A stretch of 64,000 nt of DNA from Candidatus Gastranaerophilales bacterium (lineage in GTDB: Bacteria > Cyanobacteriota > Vampirovibrionia > Gastranaerophilales > Gastranaerophilaceae). The notes under the pieces were generated by a model. The model was not told the origin of the DNA. It did not search any database and worked only from the letters and a program-made list of their open reading frames with translations. The stretch is from the NCBI GenBank assembly GCA_900767135.1, contig CAAFYU010000005.1, positions 1 through 64,000 of the forward strand. The letters are read 5' to 3'. This document shows, piece after piece, positions 1 through 6,605 of this stretch; the stretch's first letter is position 1; each line of letters starts with the position of its first letter. The translations under genes were made by a program, and so were the position numbers.

Positions 1-818
1 CGTCTTCTAACAATTAATTTATCAGAAGCTTTACCTTGTTTTCTTGTCTTATAGCCAAGAGCTGGTTTACCCCAAGGTGTTTTAGGGTGTCCGCCAGGAC
101 CGGTTTTACCTTCACCACCACCGTGAGGGTGATCGCAAGGGTTCATTGTAACACCACGTACTGTTGGTCTGATACCCATATAACGTTTTCTACCAGCTTT
201 ACCGATTGATAGGTTTTTGAATTCTGCATTACCTAATGTACCGATAGTAGCCATACATTCTTTTCTTACCATTCTCATTTCTGATGATGGAAGTTTAATA
301 GTTACGTAATCGCCTTCTTTAGCCATTACTTGTGCTGCGTTACCAGCAGATCTAACCATTTTACCACCACGTCCAGGAATAAGTTCGATATTGTGAACAA
401 TTGTACCTAGTGGAATCAATTCAAGAGGTAAAGCGTTACCTGTTTGAACAGGAGCTTCAGGACCTGAAACAATTACGTCACCAACATTCAATCCTTCCGG
501 AGTCAAGATATATCTTTTTTCACCGTCAGCATAGAATACCAAAGAAATTCTTACGTTTCTGTTTGGATCGTATTCAATTGTTTTAACTGTTGCAGGTACT
601 CCGAATTTTTCACGTTTGAAATCGATGATACGGTAAGCTCTTTTTACACCGCCGCCTTTGTGACGACATGTAATTCTACCAGTGTTATTTCTACCAGCTG
701 TTTTTTTCAATGATTTCAACAATGATTTTTCAGGAGTTGATGTAGTGATTTCTTGGTAATCACTTTTTGTCATTCCCCTTTGTCCTGGAGATGTAGGATT
801 TATTTTTCTAATTGCCAT
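1..818 (-). CDS. rplB: 50S ribosomal protein L2 (partial, C-terminus cut by window edge)
   Basis: Large-subunit protein L2, which binds 23S rRNA near the peptidyl-transferase centre. Reading the complement from the ATG at 818 gives MAIRKINPTSPGQRG, the usual L2 N-terminus, and the frame stays open to base 1. The His- and Gly-rich C-terminal region typical of L2 (NPCDHPHGGGEG) is readable at about 105-145. A purine-rich ribosome-binding site (AGGAG) lies just upstream of 818. It is the fifth gene of the S10 operon seen here, separated from rplW by an unusually long spacer. The stop lies outside the window. Identification is secure. Confidence 0.96.
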   Translation of the reverse strand, partial: MAIRKINPTSPGQRGMTKSDYQEITTSTPEKSLLKSLKKTAGRNNTGRITCRHKGGGVKRAYRIIDFKREKFGVPATVKTIEYDPNRNVRISLVFYADGEKRYILTPEGLNVGDVIVSGPEAPVQTGNALPLELIPLGTIVHNIELIPGRGGKMVRSAGNAAQVMAKEGDYVTIKLPSSEMRMVRKECMATIGTLGNAEFKNLSIGKAGRKRYMGIRPTVRGVTMNPCDHPHGGGEGKTGPGGHPKTPWGKPALGYKTRKQGKASDKLIVRR

Positions 819-1043
819 TTTAATTTTTCTCCTTTGGCTTTTTCTGTACTTTTGGGACTTGTGCCAGACGCCCCATCTATTTAGGTGAATAAGTTAATAA
901 GTGTATTCAATTTTTAACTCATCACATTGTTTTGCTATTCGCAAAATCCGCTTCTTACTCACTCGCCTTAAATGTGTCTTCGGTTGTCAAATTCAAACTT
1001 GAAAGTTTTTATTTGCCAAGCCTACGCACTCGGCTCGTTCGCG
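819..1043. other. 225-bp spacer inside the S10 operon (rplW-rplB)
   Basis: No credible gene. It carries a half-arm of the 7/8-nt repeat family (GTGAATAA, GTTAATAA, GTGTATTC near 883-910), a 10-mer GTGCCAGACG at 861-870 that recurs in the rplC-rpsJ spacer (2954-2963), and a GCTCG/TTCG-rich stretch at 1030-1048 resembling the core of the inverted-repeat elements elsewhere. S10 operons usually have short gaps here, so it looks like inserted repeat-derived DNA. Confidence 0.5.
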
Positions 1044-1346
1044 CTACGCACCAATCAATTCTTCGATTGGATCGCCTTCGATTGTTACGATAGCTTTTTT
1101 AGAAGAATCTGTTCTTCCGAATTTATAGCCCATTCTCTTTTCGTGAGATGGCATATAAACTGTTCTTACTTTTTTAACTTTTCTTCCAGGAAAAGCTAGT
1201 TCTACTGCTTGAGCAATTTCTACTTTTGTTGCGTTTTGAACAACTTCAAAAGTATATTGTCCCAATGTTGTAGCACCTACTGATTTTTCAGTAATGATAG
1301 GTTTTTTGATTACATCATATAATTTTTCTGTATTTGATCTTGCCAT
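1044..1346 (-). CDS. rplW: 50S ribosomal protein L23
   Basis: Large-subunit protein L23, at the exit of the nascent-peptide tunnel, where trigger factor and SRP dock in other bacteria. The 100-residue product begins MARSNTEKLYDVIKKPIITEKS, and KPIITEKS is the typical L23 start. The internal VRTVYMPSHEKRMGYKFGR stretch matches the rRNA-binding loop. Its ATG overlaps the rplD stop by one base (TAATG), so translation is probably coupled. The last codons and the stop run into the repeat-like spacer. Confidence 0.97.
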   Translation of the reverse strand: MARSNTEKLYDVIKKPIITEKSVGATTLGQYTFEVVQNATKVEIAQAVELAFPGRKVKKVRTVYMPSHEKRMGYKFGRTDSSKKAIVTIEGDPIEELIGA

Positions 1347-1972
1347 TATTGTAACCTTTCTGTGATAACATTTACAGCAGATTCAGTCATTACAACAAAA
1401 TCAGCTTCAAGTAAATCTTTTACATTTAAGTTTGAAGGTAAAATAACTTTTACGCTAGGAATGTTTCTTGATGCCAACGCAAGGTTTTTGTTTTCGTCAG
1501 CTTTAACATCTGCAACGATTAAAGTTTTACCTGAAACGTTCAATGATTTTAATGCAGCTACCATCAATTTTGTTTTAGGTTCAGCAATTGTAGAAAAATC
1601 TTTAACTACAACTAATTGTTCGCTTCTAGCAGACAAAGCTGATTTGATAGCCAATTGTCTAGCTTTTTGAGGCATGTTGAAAGCGTAGCTTCTTGGTTTT
1701 GGTCCAAAGATTACGCCACCACCTGCAAACAATGGAGAACGAAGAGAACCAGCTCTTGCTCTACCTGTACCTTTTTGTTTCCAAGGTTTTTTACCACCAC
1801 CAGAAACTTCAGCTCTTGTTTTGCAAGATGCAGAACCTTGGCGTGCATTATTTAATTGTCTTCTTAATGCTAAGTGCATTACGTGCAAATTAGGTTCAAC
1901 ACCGAAAACAGCTTCGTTCAAAGTGATTTCGCCTAATTTTTCTCCATTTGTACTTAATATTTCTTTTGACAT
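1346..1972 (-). CDS. rplD: 50S ribosomal protein L4
   Basis: Large-subunit protein L4, which also controls S10 operon expression in enterobacteria (known there, not shown here). The 208-residue product has the conserved loop KKPWKQKGTGRARAGSLRSP at about residues 58-77, which reaches into the exit tunnel, and a C-terminal Rossmann-like half (TLIVADVKADE). A purine-rich ribosome-binding site (AAAGGAAAAA) lies before the ATG at 1972. It overlaps rplW by one base and is separated from rplC by a 227-bp spacer. Confidence 0.97.
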   Translation of the reverse strand: MSKEILSTNGEKLGEITLNEAVFGVEPNLHVMHLALRRQLNNARQGSASCKTRAEVSGGGKKPWKQKGTGRARAGSLRSPLFAGGGVIFGPKPRSYAFNMPQKARQLAIKSALSARSEQLVVVKDFSTIAEPKTKLMVAALKSLNVSGKTLIVADVKADENKNLALASRNIPSVKVILPSNLNVKDLLEADFVVMTESAVNVITERLQ

Positions 1973-2199
1973 TTTGTTTTTTCCTTTAATTAATTATCTA
2001 TTTCGTTTAAGACTGCTTACCGCTTGCTTGTTCGCTTTATCTGGCAAGACCAGCCGGTTTGTTTTGACTTTTCCTTGTCTTTCTTACCTAGATTATTGCT
2101 TCACTTCGTGCTGGGTTTCCCGCTCACTCGCTCTCCTAAAACTCACCTTAGCTCGTTTAAGGATTGCGACCTCTCCCCACAAGGGCGAGGTTTAAGAAG
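1973..2199. other. 227-bp spacer inside the S10 operon (rplC-rplD)
   Basis: No credible gene. Near the rplC stop lies a hairpin at 2169-2191 (ACCTC-T-CCC, CACAA loop, GGG-C-GAGGT). The rest contains CTCACTCGCTC-like and CTTCGTGC fragments similar to the cores of the dispersed elements. Its length and position match the other two spacers in this operon. Confidence 0.45.
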
Positions 2200-2835
2200 C
2201 TAGTTCCATTTAGTTCTAGTTGGAACGATTGTTACCAATCTGCCTTCGCAACCAGGAACAGAACCTTTTACCAATACTAAGCTTTTTTCAGCATCAACTT
2301 TAACTAATTTCAACTTAGTAATAGTAACTCTTTCGTTGCCCATGTTACCAGCCATTCTTTTGCCTTTGATAACACGAGAAGGTGTTGTACCTGCACCGAT
2401 AGAACCAGGTTCTCTGTGGTTTTTAGAACCATGACCCATAGGTCCTCTTGAGAAGTTCCATCTTTTTACTGTACCTTGGAAACCTTTACCGATTGATTTA
2501 CCAGTTACATCAACTTTTTCTACGTTATCAAGTACTGATAATTCGATTTTGTCGCCAACTTTGTAATCAGCAGGGTTTTCTACTCTGAATTCTTGCAAGT
2601 GTCTAAAGTTTTCAAGGTTGTTTTTCTTGAAGTGTCCAATTTCTGCTTTTGTTAAGTGTTTTTCTTTAGCAGCGATTGTACCAACTTGTATAGCATTGTA
2701 ACCATCAGTTTCAACTGTTTTTACTTGTGTAACAACAATTGGATCAACTTTGATTACTGTTACAGGAATTGCCAAACCTTGTTCGTCGAAGATTTGAGTC
2801 ATTCCAAGTTTTTTACCAATTACACCTAGTGTCAT
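2200..2835 (-). CDS. rplC: 50S ribosomal protein L3
   Basis: Large-subunit protein L3, an early assembly protein near the peptidyl-transferase centre. The 211-residue product begins MTLGVIGKKLGMTQIFDEQG and has the L3 signature around FSRGPMGHGSKNHREPGSIG (about residues 127-146), followed by KGKRMAGNMGNERVT. Length is normal. A ribosome-binding site (AGAAAGGT) lies before the start. It sits between rpsJ and rplD in standard order, with long spacers on both sides. Confidence 0.97.
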   Translation of the reverse strand: MTLGVIGKKLGMTQIFDEQGLAIPVTVIKVDPIVVTQVKTVETDGYNAIQVGTIAAKEKHLTKAEIGHFKKNNLENFRHLQEFRVENPADYKVGDKIELSVLDNVEKVDVTGKSIGKGFQGTVKRWNFSRGPMGHGSKNHREPGSIGAGTTPSRVIKGKRMAGNMGNERVTITKLKLVKVDAEKSLVLVKGSVPGCEGRLVTIVPTRTKWN

Positions 2836-3032
2836 TTTTTACCTTTCTAGCTCACCCTACTTGGTGCAGACACATTTCTGCCCCTGTTTCGGGATTGCAT
2901 TTTTCTCTTGCGAGCGCTACTTCTTTACCTTTTTCGGGAATTCCACCCGACACGTGCCAGACGTGTGTAGTTCACATTACATGCATAATGCTTATTAAAT
3001 TTTCAAACAAACTACAATTTTACGATTTAAAA
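2836..3032. other. 197-bp spacer inside the S10 operon (rpsJ-rplC)
   Basis: No credible gene. It contains a perfect 6-bp stem at 2950-2966 (ACACGT, GCCAG loop, ACGTGT) overlapping the 10-mer GTGCCAGACG shared with the rplW-rplB spacer, plus a CTCTTGCGAGCGC segment. The rpsJ-proximal part is plain AT-rich DNA. Confidence 0.45.
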
Positions 3033-3350
3033 TTATAATTTTACTTCAATATCTACACCAGCCGGAAGATCAAGTCTGCCAAGTTCTTCAACTGTTTGTT
3101 GAGTTGGCTCGTATATATCAATAATACGTTTGTGAGTTCTCATTTCGAAATGTTCACGAGATTTTTTATCTACGTGTGGTGAACGCAAAACGCAATATAT
3201 ACGTCTTTTTGTAGGTAAAGGAATAGGTCCGGCTACTTTAGCTTCAGTTCTTTTTGCTGTTTCAACAATTTTATCTGAAGAAACGTCAATTAATTTGTGA
3301 TCATAAGCTTTTAAACAAACTCTGATTCTCTGTCTAGTTGTGGTTGCCAT
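3033..3350 (-). CDS. rpsJ: 30S ribosomal protein S10
   Basis: Small-subunit protein S10, which also partners NusB in antitermination. I use the second ATG (3350), giving MATTTRQRIRVCLKAYDHK (105 residues, the family length), because the AAAAAGGA site is well spaced for it but touches the ATG at 3356. KIRIRLKAYDH-like N-terminus and GPIPLPTKRRIYCVLRSPHV loop are diagnostic. It is the first gene of the operon, downstream of a good sigma-70 promoter at 3446-3474. Confidence 0.96.
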   Translation of the reverse strand: MATTTRQRIRVCLKAYDHKLIDVSSDKIVETAKRTEAKVAGPIPLPTKRRIYCVLRSPHVDKKSREHFEMRTHKRIIDIYEPTQQTVEELGRLDLPAGVDIEVKL

Positions 3351-3445
3351 TTGCATTCCTTTTTCTTTTTACTTATTGTAATACACCGCTTAGAATTGCT
3401 ATTCTAAAAATATTTCGGATTTTAGTCATAATTCCAAGCATATCA

Positions 3446-3474
3446 ATCGTAAAACAAACAAAACCCGCTGTCAA
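3446..3474 (-). promoter_or_regulatory. Promoter of the S10 operon
   Basis: On the minus strand a perfect -35 TTGACA (3469-3474) is followed after 17 bp by TACGAT (3446-3451). It points into rpsJ about 95 bp downstream, leaving a leader of about 90 nt. Confidence 0.75.
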
Positions 3475-3616
3475 CTTTGGTATTATATATTTGTATAGAT
3501 TTGTAAACCATAAATTTTACGATAGATAATCGTCAGAAATTTCTCAATTAATCATCGATAATAATTCAATAGATTTAATACTATCAAACTCTATTCAATT
3601 TTTAGATTAACCATGC

Positions 3617-3622
3617 TATAAT
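3617..3622 (+). promoter_or_regulatory. -10 box 6 nt before ruvC ATG (leaderless type)
   Basis: TATAAT at 3617-3622 is followed by 6 nt and then the ruvC ATG at 3629. The transcript would start at or within a base of the ATG. There is no Shine-Dalgarno sequence. Confidence 0.65.
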
Positions 3623-3628
3623 TAATTT

Positions 3629-4105
3629 ATGAAAATTTTAGGCATAGACCCGGGGATTGGAATAGTTGGATATTCGCTCATTGATTTCGATGGCGAAAAT
3701 TCTGTTTTGCTTCATTCCGGTTCCATTCAGACCGAAAAAAATTCCAAAGAAACAACAAGACTTCTCGAAATTTGGGAAGATATGAATACAATTATTGACA
3801 TGTACAAACCTGATTGTGCTGCGATTGAAAAACTTTTTTTCTTTCGAAACAGAACAACAGTCATGCCCGTCGCACATGCAAGAGGCGTTATATTGACCGC
3901 CTTGGAAAAATTCAAAATTCCGATTTACGAATATACTCCAATGGAAGTTAAACAAGTTTTAACAGGTTACGGCAGAGCCGACAAAAAAGAAGTCGAACAA
4001 ATGGTGAAACTTTCTCTGGGCGTGGATAATCTCCCAAAATTAGATGATACGGTAGATTCAATTGCCATTGCGATTTGCCATACCCGTTCACTTGTGCTAA
4101 GATAA
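3629..4105 (+). CDS. ruvC: Holliday junction resolvase RuvC
   Basis: Endonuclease that cuts Holliday junctions with RuvAB in recombinational repair. The 158-residue product begins MKILGIDPGIGIVGYSLIDF. The four acidic catalytic positions are visible as Asp7, Glu67 (AAIEKLFF), Asp140 and Asp143 (DDTVDSIAIAIC). YGRADKKEVEQMV at about 114-126 is the conserved DNA-binding stretch. Length is normal. It heads a run with a small membrane protein (5-bp gap) and mtnA, and has a TATAAT box 6 nt before its ATG. Confidence 0.95.
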   Translation: MKILGIDPGIGIVGYSLIDFDGENSVLLHSGSIQTEKNSKETTRLLEIWEDMNTIIDMYKPDCAAIEKLFFFRNRTTVMPVAHARGVILTALEKFKIPIYEYTPMEVKQVLTGYGRADKKEVEQMVKLSLGVDNLPKLDDTVDSIAIAICHTRSLVLR

Positions 4106-4110
4106 CTTCT

Positions 4111-4569
4111 ATGAATATAGATTTTATTTTACTTAGACAAATTACAATTTTGAGTGCATTCTTTGGTGCAATTCTGGGAGCAATTACTCTAATTCCGTAT
4201 TTAGGCATTTTGTCTTTTGTATTTTTACTATGTTTTATTGCACCGCTTGTAATTTGGTTATTGATAAAATATAACTGCATGTCGCTTGACTCAATGAAAG
4301 ACAGCATAATAACAGGGGCAATAGCCGGTTTTGTATCATATATTGGATTTTCAATAATTTATGTTCCAATATCCGTTATTTTGATGAAAATTTTTCATAT
4401 TGCAGCAAATGTCGGAGTCGGATTTATGCTCGGAAATGCAACTTTCTTTTTGTTGGTTGTAATTTCATTGTTTATGGGCGTCTTGTCAGCAACAGTGAAT
4501 GCTTTCACAGGTTTTTTAACATTTTATATAATAGATTTTATTAACACAATAGAAAAAAGGAAAAAATAA
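4111..4569 (+). CDS. Small multi-pass membrane protein, unknown function
   Basis: About 152 residues from the ATG at 4111 (MNIDFILLRQITILSAFFG). At least four hydrophobic segments are seen at about 7-30, 33-55, 68-95 and 105-145, with many Gly and Ala, and the chain ends in a basic tail (IEKRKK). I do not recognise the family. The start lies 5 bp after the ruvC stop without a clear Shine-Dalgarno site, and the stop overlaps the mtnA ATG by one base (TAATG), so coupled translation with both neighbours is likely. An upstream in-frame ATG at 4075 lies inside ruvC and is less likely. Confidence 0.75.
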   Translation: MNIDFILLRQITILSAFFGAILGAITLIPYLGILSFVFLLCFIAPLVIWLLIKYNCMSLDSMKDSIITGAIAGFVSYIGFSIIYVPISVILMKIFHIAANVGVGFMLGNATFFLLVVISLFMGVLSATVNAFTGFLTFYIIDFINTIEKRKK

Positions 4570-5630
4570 TGGCAGAATTTCATTCAAAAATAAAAACAAT
4601 AGAGTGGGTAGATAATTATTCAAAAATGGTAGATCAGACTGTTTTACCATACGAATTTAAGTATGTAAATATTACAACCGGACAAGGCATGTTTGACGCT
4701 ATCAAAACTATGATTGTACGTGGAGCTCCCGCAATTGGAGTTGCCGGTGCTCATGGTGTTGTTCTTTATGCACAAGAATTGGCTAAACAAAATTTTGCAC
4801 GAGATGAATTTGTAAAACAATTATTAGAAAAAGCTGATTACATGGCAACTTCTCGCCCAACAGCCGTTAATTTAATGTGGGCTTGCGAAAAACAAAAAGA
4901 AATTATTAAAAATTCAAAATCTGACATTGCAGGAATTGTGGAAGAATTGAAACAAAACGCAATCAGACTTGAAAATGAAGATATTGCAATTAATAAAAAA
5001 ATCGGAGATTACGGAGCAGAAGTTGTTCCAAAAGGCGCAACGATTTTAACACACTGTAACGCCGGCGGACTTGCAACAGTAGGCTACGGAACAGCATTGG
5101 GCGTTGTACGTTCAGCATTTGCAAATGATCCGACAATTCAGGTTTTTGCAGATGAAACTCGTCCTCGCCAACAAGGTGCAAGAATTACGACATTTGAACT
5201 TACAATGGACGGAATTCCGACAACTTTGATTACTGACGGAATGTGCTCATATTTTATGAAAAAAGGAATGATTGATATGGTTGTTGTTGGAGCAGATAGG
5301 ATTGCCGCAAACGGCGATACTGCAAACAAAATTGGAACTTACACAGTTGCGATTGCTGCAAAATATCATAATGTTCCTTTCTATATTGCTGCTCCTTTGT
5401 CAACAATTGACACAAGCATAAAAACAGGTGACGAAATAGTAATTGAAGAACGTTCACACGAAGAAGTTACACATATCAATGGTAAAATCATTTGTGCACC
5501 TGACGTAAAAGTCATCAACCCAGGATTTGACGTAACTCCACACGAACTTATCGCCGGAATTATCACAGAAAAAGGGATTTTAAGACCGGATTACAACAAG
5601 TCAATTGCAGAAGCGTTTAAAGAACAATAA
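4569..5630 (+). CDS. mtnA: S-methyl-5-thioribose-1-phosphate isomerase
   Basis: Methionine-salvage enzyme converting methylthioribose-1-phosphate to methylthioribulose-1-phosphate. The 353-residue product belongs to the eIF2B-related family: RGAPAIGVAGAHGVV near residue 51, HCNAGGLATVGYGTALGVVR with the catalytic Cys at about 163, and VVVGADRIAANGDTANKIGTY-type motif with Asp at about 243. AAAAAGGA precedes the start. Methylthioadenosine is produced from decarboxylated SAM, so the enzyme fits the speD gene at 34.2 kb. Other methionine-salvage genes are not in view. Confidence 0.93.
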   Translation: MAEFHSKIKTIEWVDNYSKMVDQTVLPYEFKYVNITTGQGMFDAIKTMIVRGAPAIGVAGAHGVVLYAQELAKQNFARDEFVKQLLEKADYMATSRPTAVNLMWACEKQKEIIKNSKSDIAGIVEELKQNAIRLENEDIAINKKIGDYGAEVVPKGATILTHCNAGGLATVGYGTALGVVRSAFANDPTIQVFADETRPRQQGARITTFELTMDGIPTTLITDGMCSYFMKKGMIDMVVVGADRIAANGDTANKIGTYTVAIAAKYHNVPFYIAAPLSTIDTSIKTGDEIVIEERSHEEVTHINGKIICAPDVKVINPGFDVTPHELIAGIITEKGILRPDYNKSIAEAFKEQ

Positions 5631-5644
5631 TTTAATAAAAATAT

Positions 5645-5681
5645 AGCCTAGCAGCTCAAAATAAAGCTACTAGGCTTTAAT
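5645..5681 (+). terminator. Terminator after mtnA
   Basis: Stem AGCCTAGCAGCT / AGCTACTAGGCT (one mismatch) with an 8-nt A-rich loop, followed by TTTAATTT, 14 bp after the mtnA stop. Confidence 0.75.
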
Positions 5682-5820
5682 TTAACTGCACCCTACCAAT
5701 TTATTATATATTTATTTCATCTGACCAAAACAAACACTATATTCCCTATTTAGTGTGAAATCCTAATTAACACATATTTATATTACAGGGTTATTATTTC
5801 TAAGAAAAAGTAAACTATAC

Positions 5821-5887
5821 AAAAAAAAGAGCCTCTTTTAATGAGGCTCATTGGAATTAAGAATAGCTGGAAGTATGAAAAAGATTA
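5821..5887 (-). ncRNA. Small-RNA candidate, copy 1
   Basis: On the minus strand a conserved segment of about 60 nt ends in a factor-independent terminator (GAGCCTC, ATTAAAA loop, GAGGCTC, eight T). A TATAAT box lies just upstream (5888-5893). The 66 nt at 5821-5886 recur at 26246-26311 with only two differences, which are the two partners of one stem pair (5835 C to T, 5843 G to A). This covariation, with identity extending beyond the hairpin, argues for a structured RNA and not a simple terminator. A minus-strand reading frame passes through (about 62 codons) but its frame is not kept in copy 2. Target and function are unknown. Confidence 0.55.
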
Positions 5888-6109
5888 ATTATATTTAACA
5901 GAATAAGTGTCGTTTTTACAATTGCCCAAGTGGTGAATATACAAAACCCACTTCGATAATATAGAATAAGACGATAATAAGCATGCGAATTAATCCAAAA
6001 ACATATAAAAATCAATCCAACAGACAATAAGTGTACCAAAAGCACTTTATCCGAAAACTATTGATATACAGCAGTTTTGGCAATGCTTAACAAAACTTTA
6101 TCATAGGGG

Positions 6110-6138
6110 TTGACAAATAAAACAGTATGGTTTATAGT
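6110..6138 (+). promoter_or_regulatory. Strong promoter for the 6202 gene
   Basis: Consensus TTGACA (6110-6115), 17-bp spacer, TATAGT (6133-6138). It precedes the small protein gene at 6202 by about 60 bp. Confidence 0.75.
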
Positions 6139-6176
6139 AAAAGTGTTAAATGAAGTGTTAATTGAACACTTAATAA
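6139..6176 (+). promoter_or_regulatory. Repeated AAGTGTTAA motif in the leader (operator or RNA hairpin)
   Basis: Two direct copies of AAGTGTTAA are followed by the inverted AACACTTAA. The second and third form AAGTGTT-AATTG-AACACTT. Placed right at the expected transcription start, it could be a repressor site or a 5' hairpin. Confidence 0.4.
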
Positions 6177-6201
6177 CAAAACCTCAGAGAGGAGGAAGAA
6201 A

Positions 6202-6489
6202 ATGATAACAATTAATCCAGTAAAATTTAATACAGTAAAACCTATTTCTTTCGGTGAAGGAAATTTAAATAATATAACCCCGAATGTAGCGATTTTATCT
6301 CTACAAAACCCAAATGCGAAGATTAACTTTGAAAACGATTTAAATCGTACTCAAAAAGCAGACATGGCTCAAAACCCAAATATGCTAAAAGCACTTGGTG
6401 CAAAACTTCGCAAGACTTATAATATACTATTTTCACCTGACTATGACAGAGCTAACAGAAGCCAAAGACACATTGCGTTTATGGGTTAG
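6202..6489 (+). CDS. Small hypothetical protein with a strong promoter and ribosome-binding site
   Basis: 95 residues beginning MITINPVKFNTVKPISFGEG. I do not recognise it. The N-terminus (short polar stretch, then an ISFG motif) resembles the F-x-G starts of other unknown proteins in this window (NFKG at 33.1 kb, PKFNG at 44.3 kb). There is no signal peptide and no membrane segment; the C-terminal half is basic (LRKTYNILFSPDYDRANRSQRH). A perfect AGGAGG lies before the ATG and a near-consensus promoter at 6110, so it should be well expressed. It is a single-gene unit closed by the terminator at 6567. Confidence 0.7.
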   Translation: MITINPVKFNTVKPISFGEGNLNNITPNVAILSLQNPNAKINFENDLNRTQKADMAQNPNMLKALGAKLRKTYNILFSPDYDRANRSQRHIAFMG

Positions 6490-6566
6490 TACACTGTCAA
6501 TTTACCCCCAAACTTACATCATAGATAATACCTATTAACCATGTTGCTAAGTAATTTTTTATAACT

Positions 6567-6601
6567 AAAACCGGCTCAGACTAAAAGTTTGAGCCGGTTT
6601 T
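6567..6601. terminator. Bidirectional terminator
   Basis: Perfect 12-bp stem AAAACCGGCTCA / TGAGCCGGTTTT with an 11-nt loop. It serves the 6202 gene (plus) and the 6606 gene (minus), which converge here. Confidence 0.85.
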
Positions 6602-6605
6602 AAAA

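Noticed and set aside
1044..2199. Plus-strand frames opposite ribosomal genes
   Set aside because: Low-complexity shadows without ribosome-binding sites or family signatures.
5857..6045. 62-codon minus-strand frame ending in the conserved small-RNA segment
   Set aside because: The frame is broken by a stop in the second copy although the nucleotides are kept, so RNA rather than protein is conserved.
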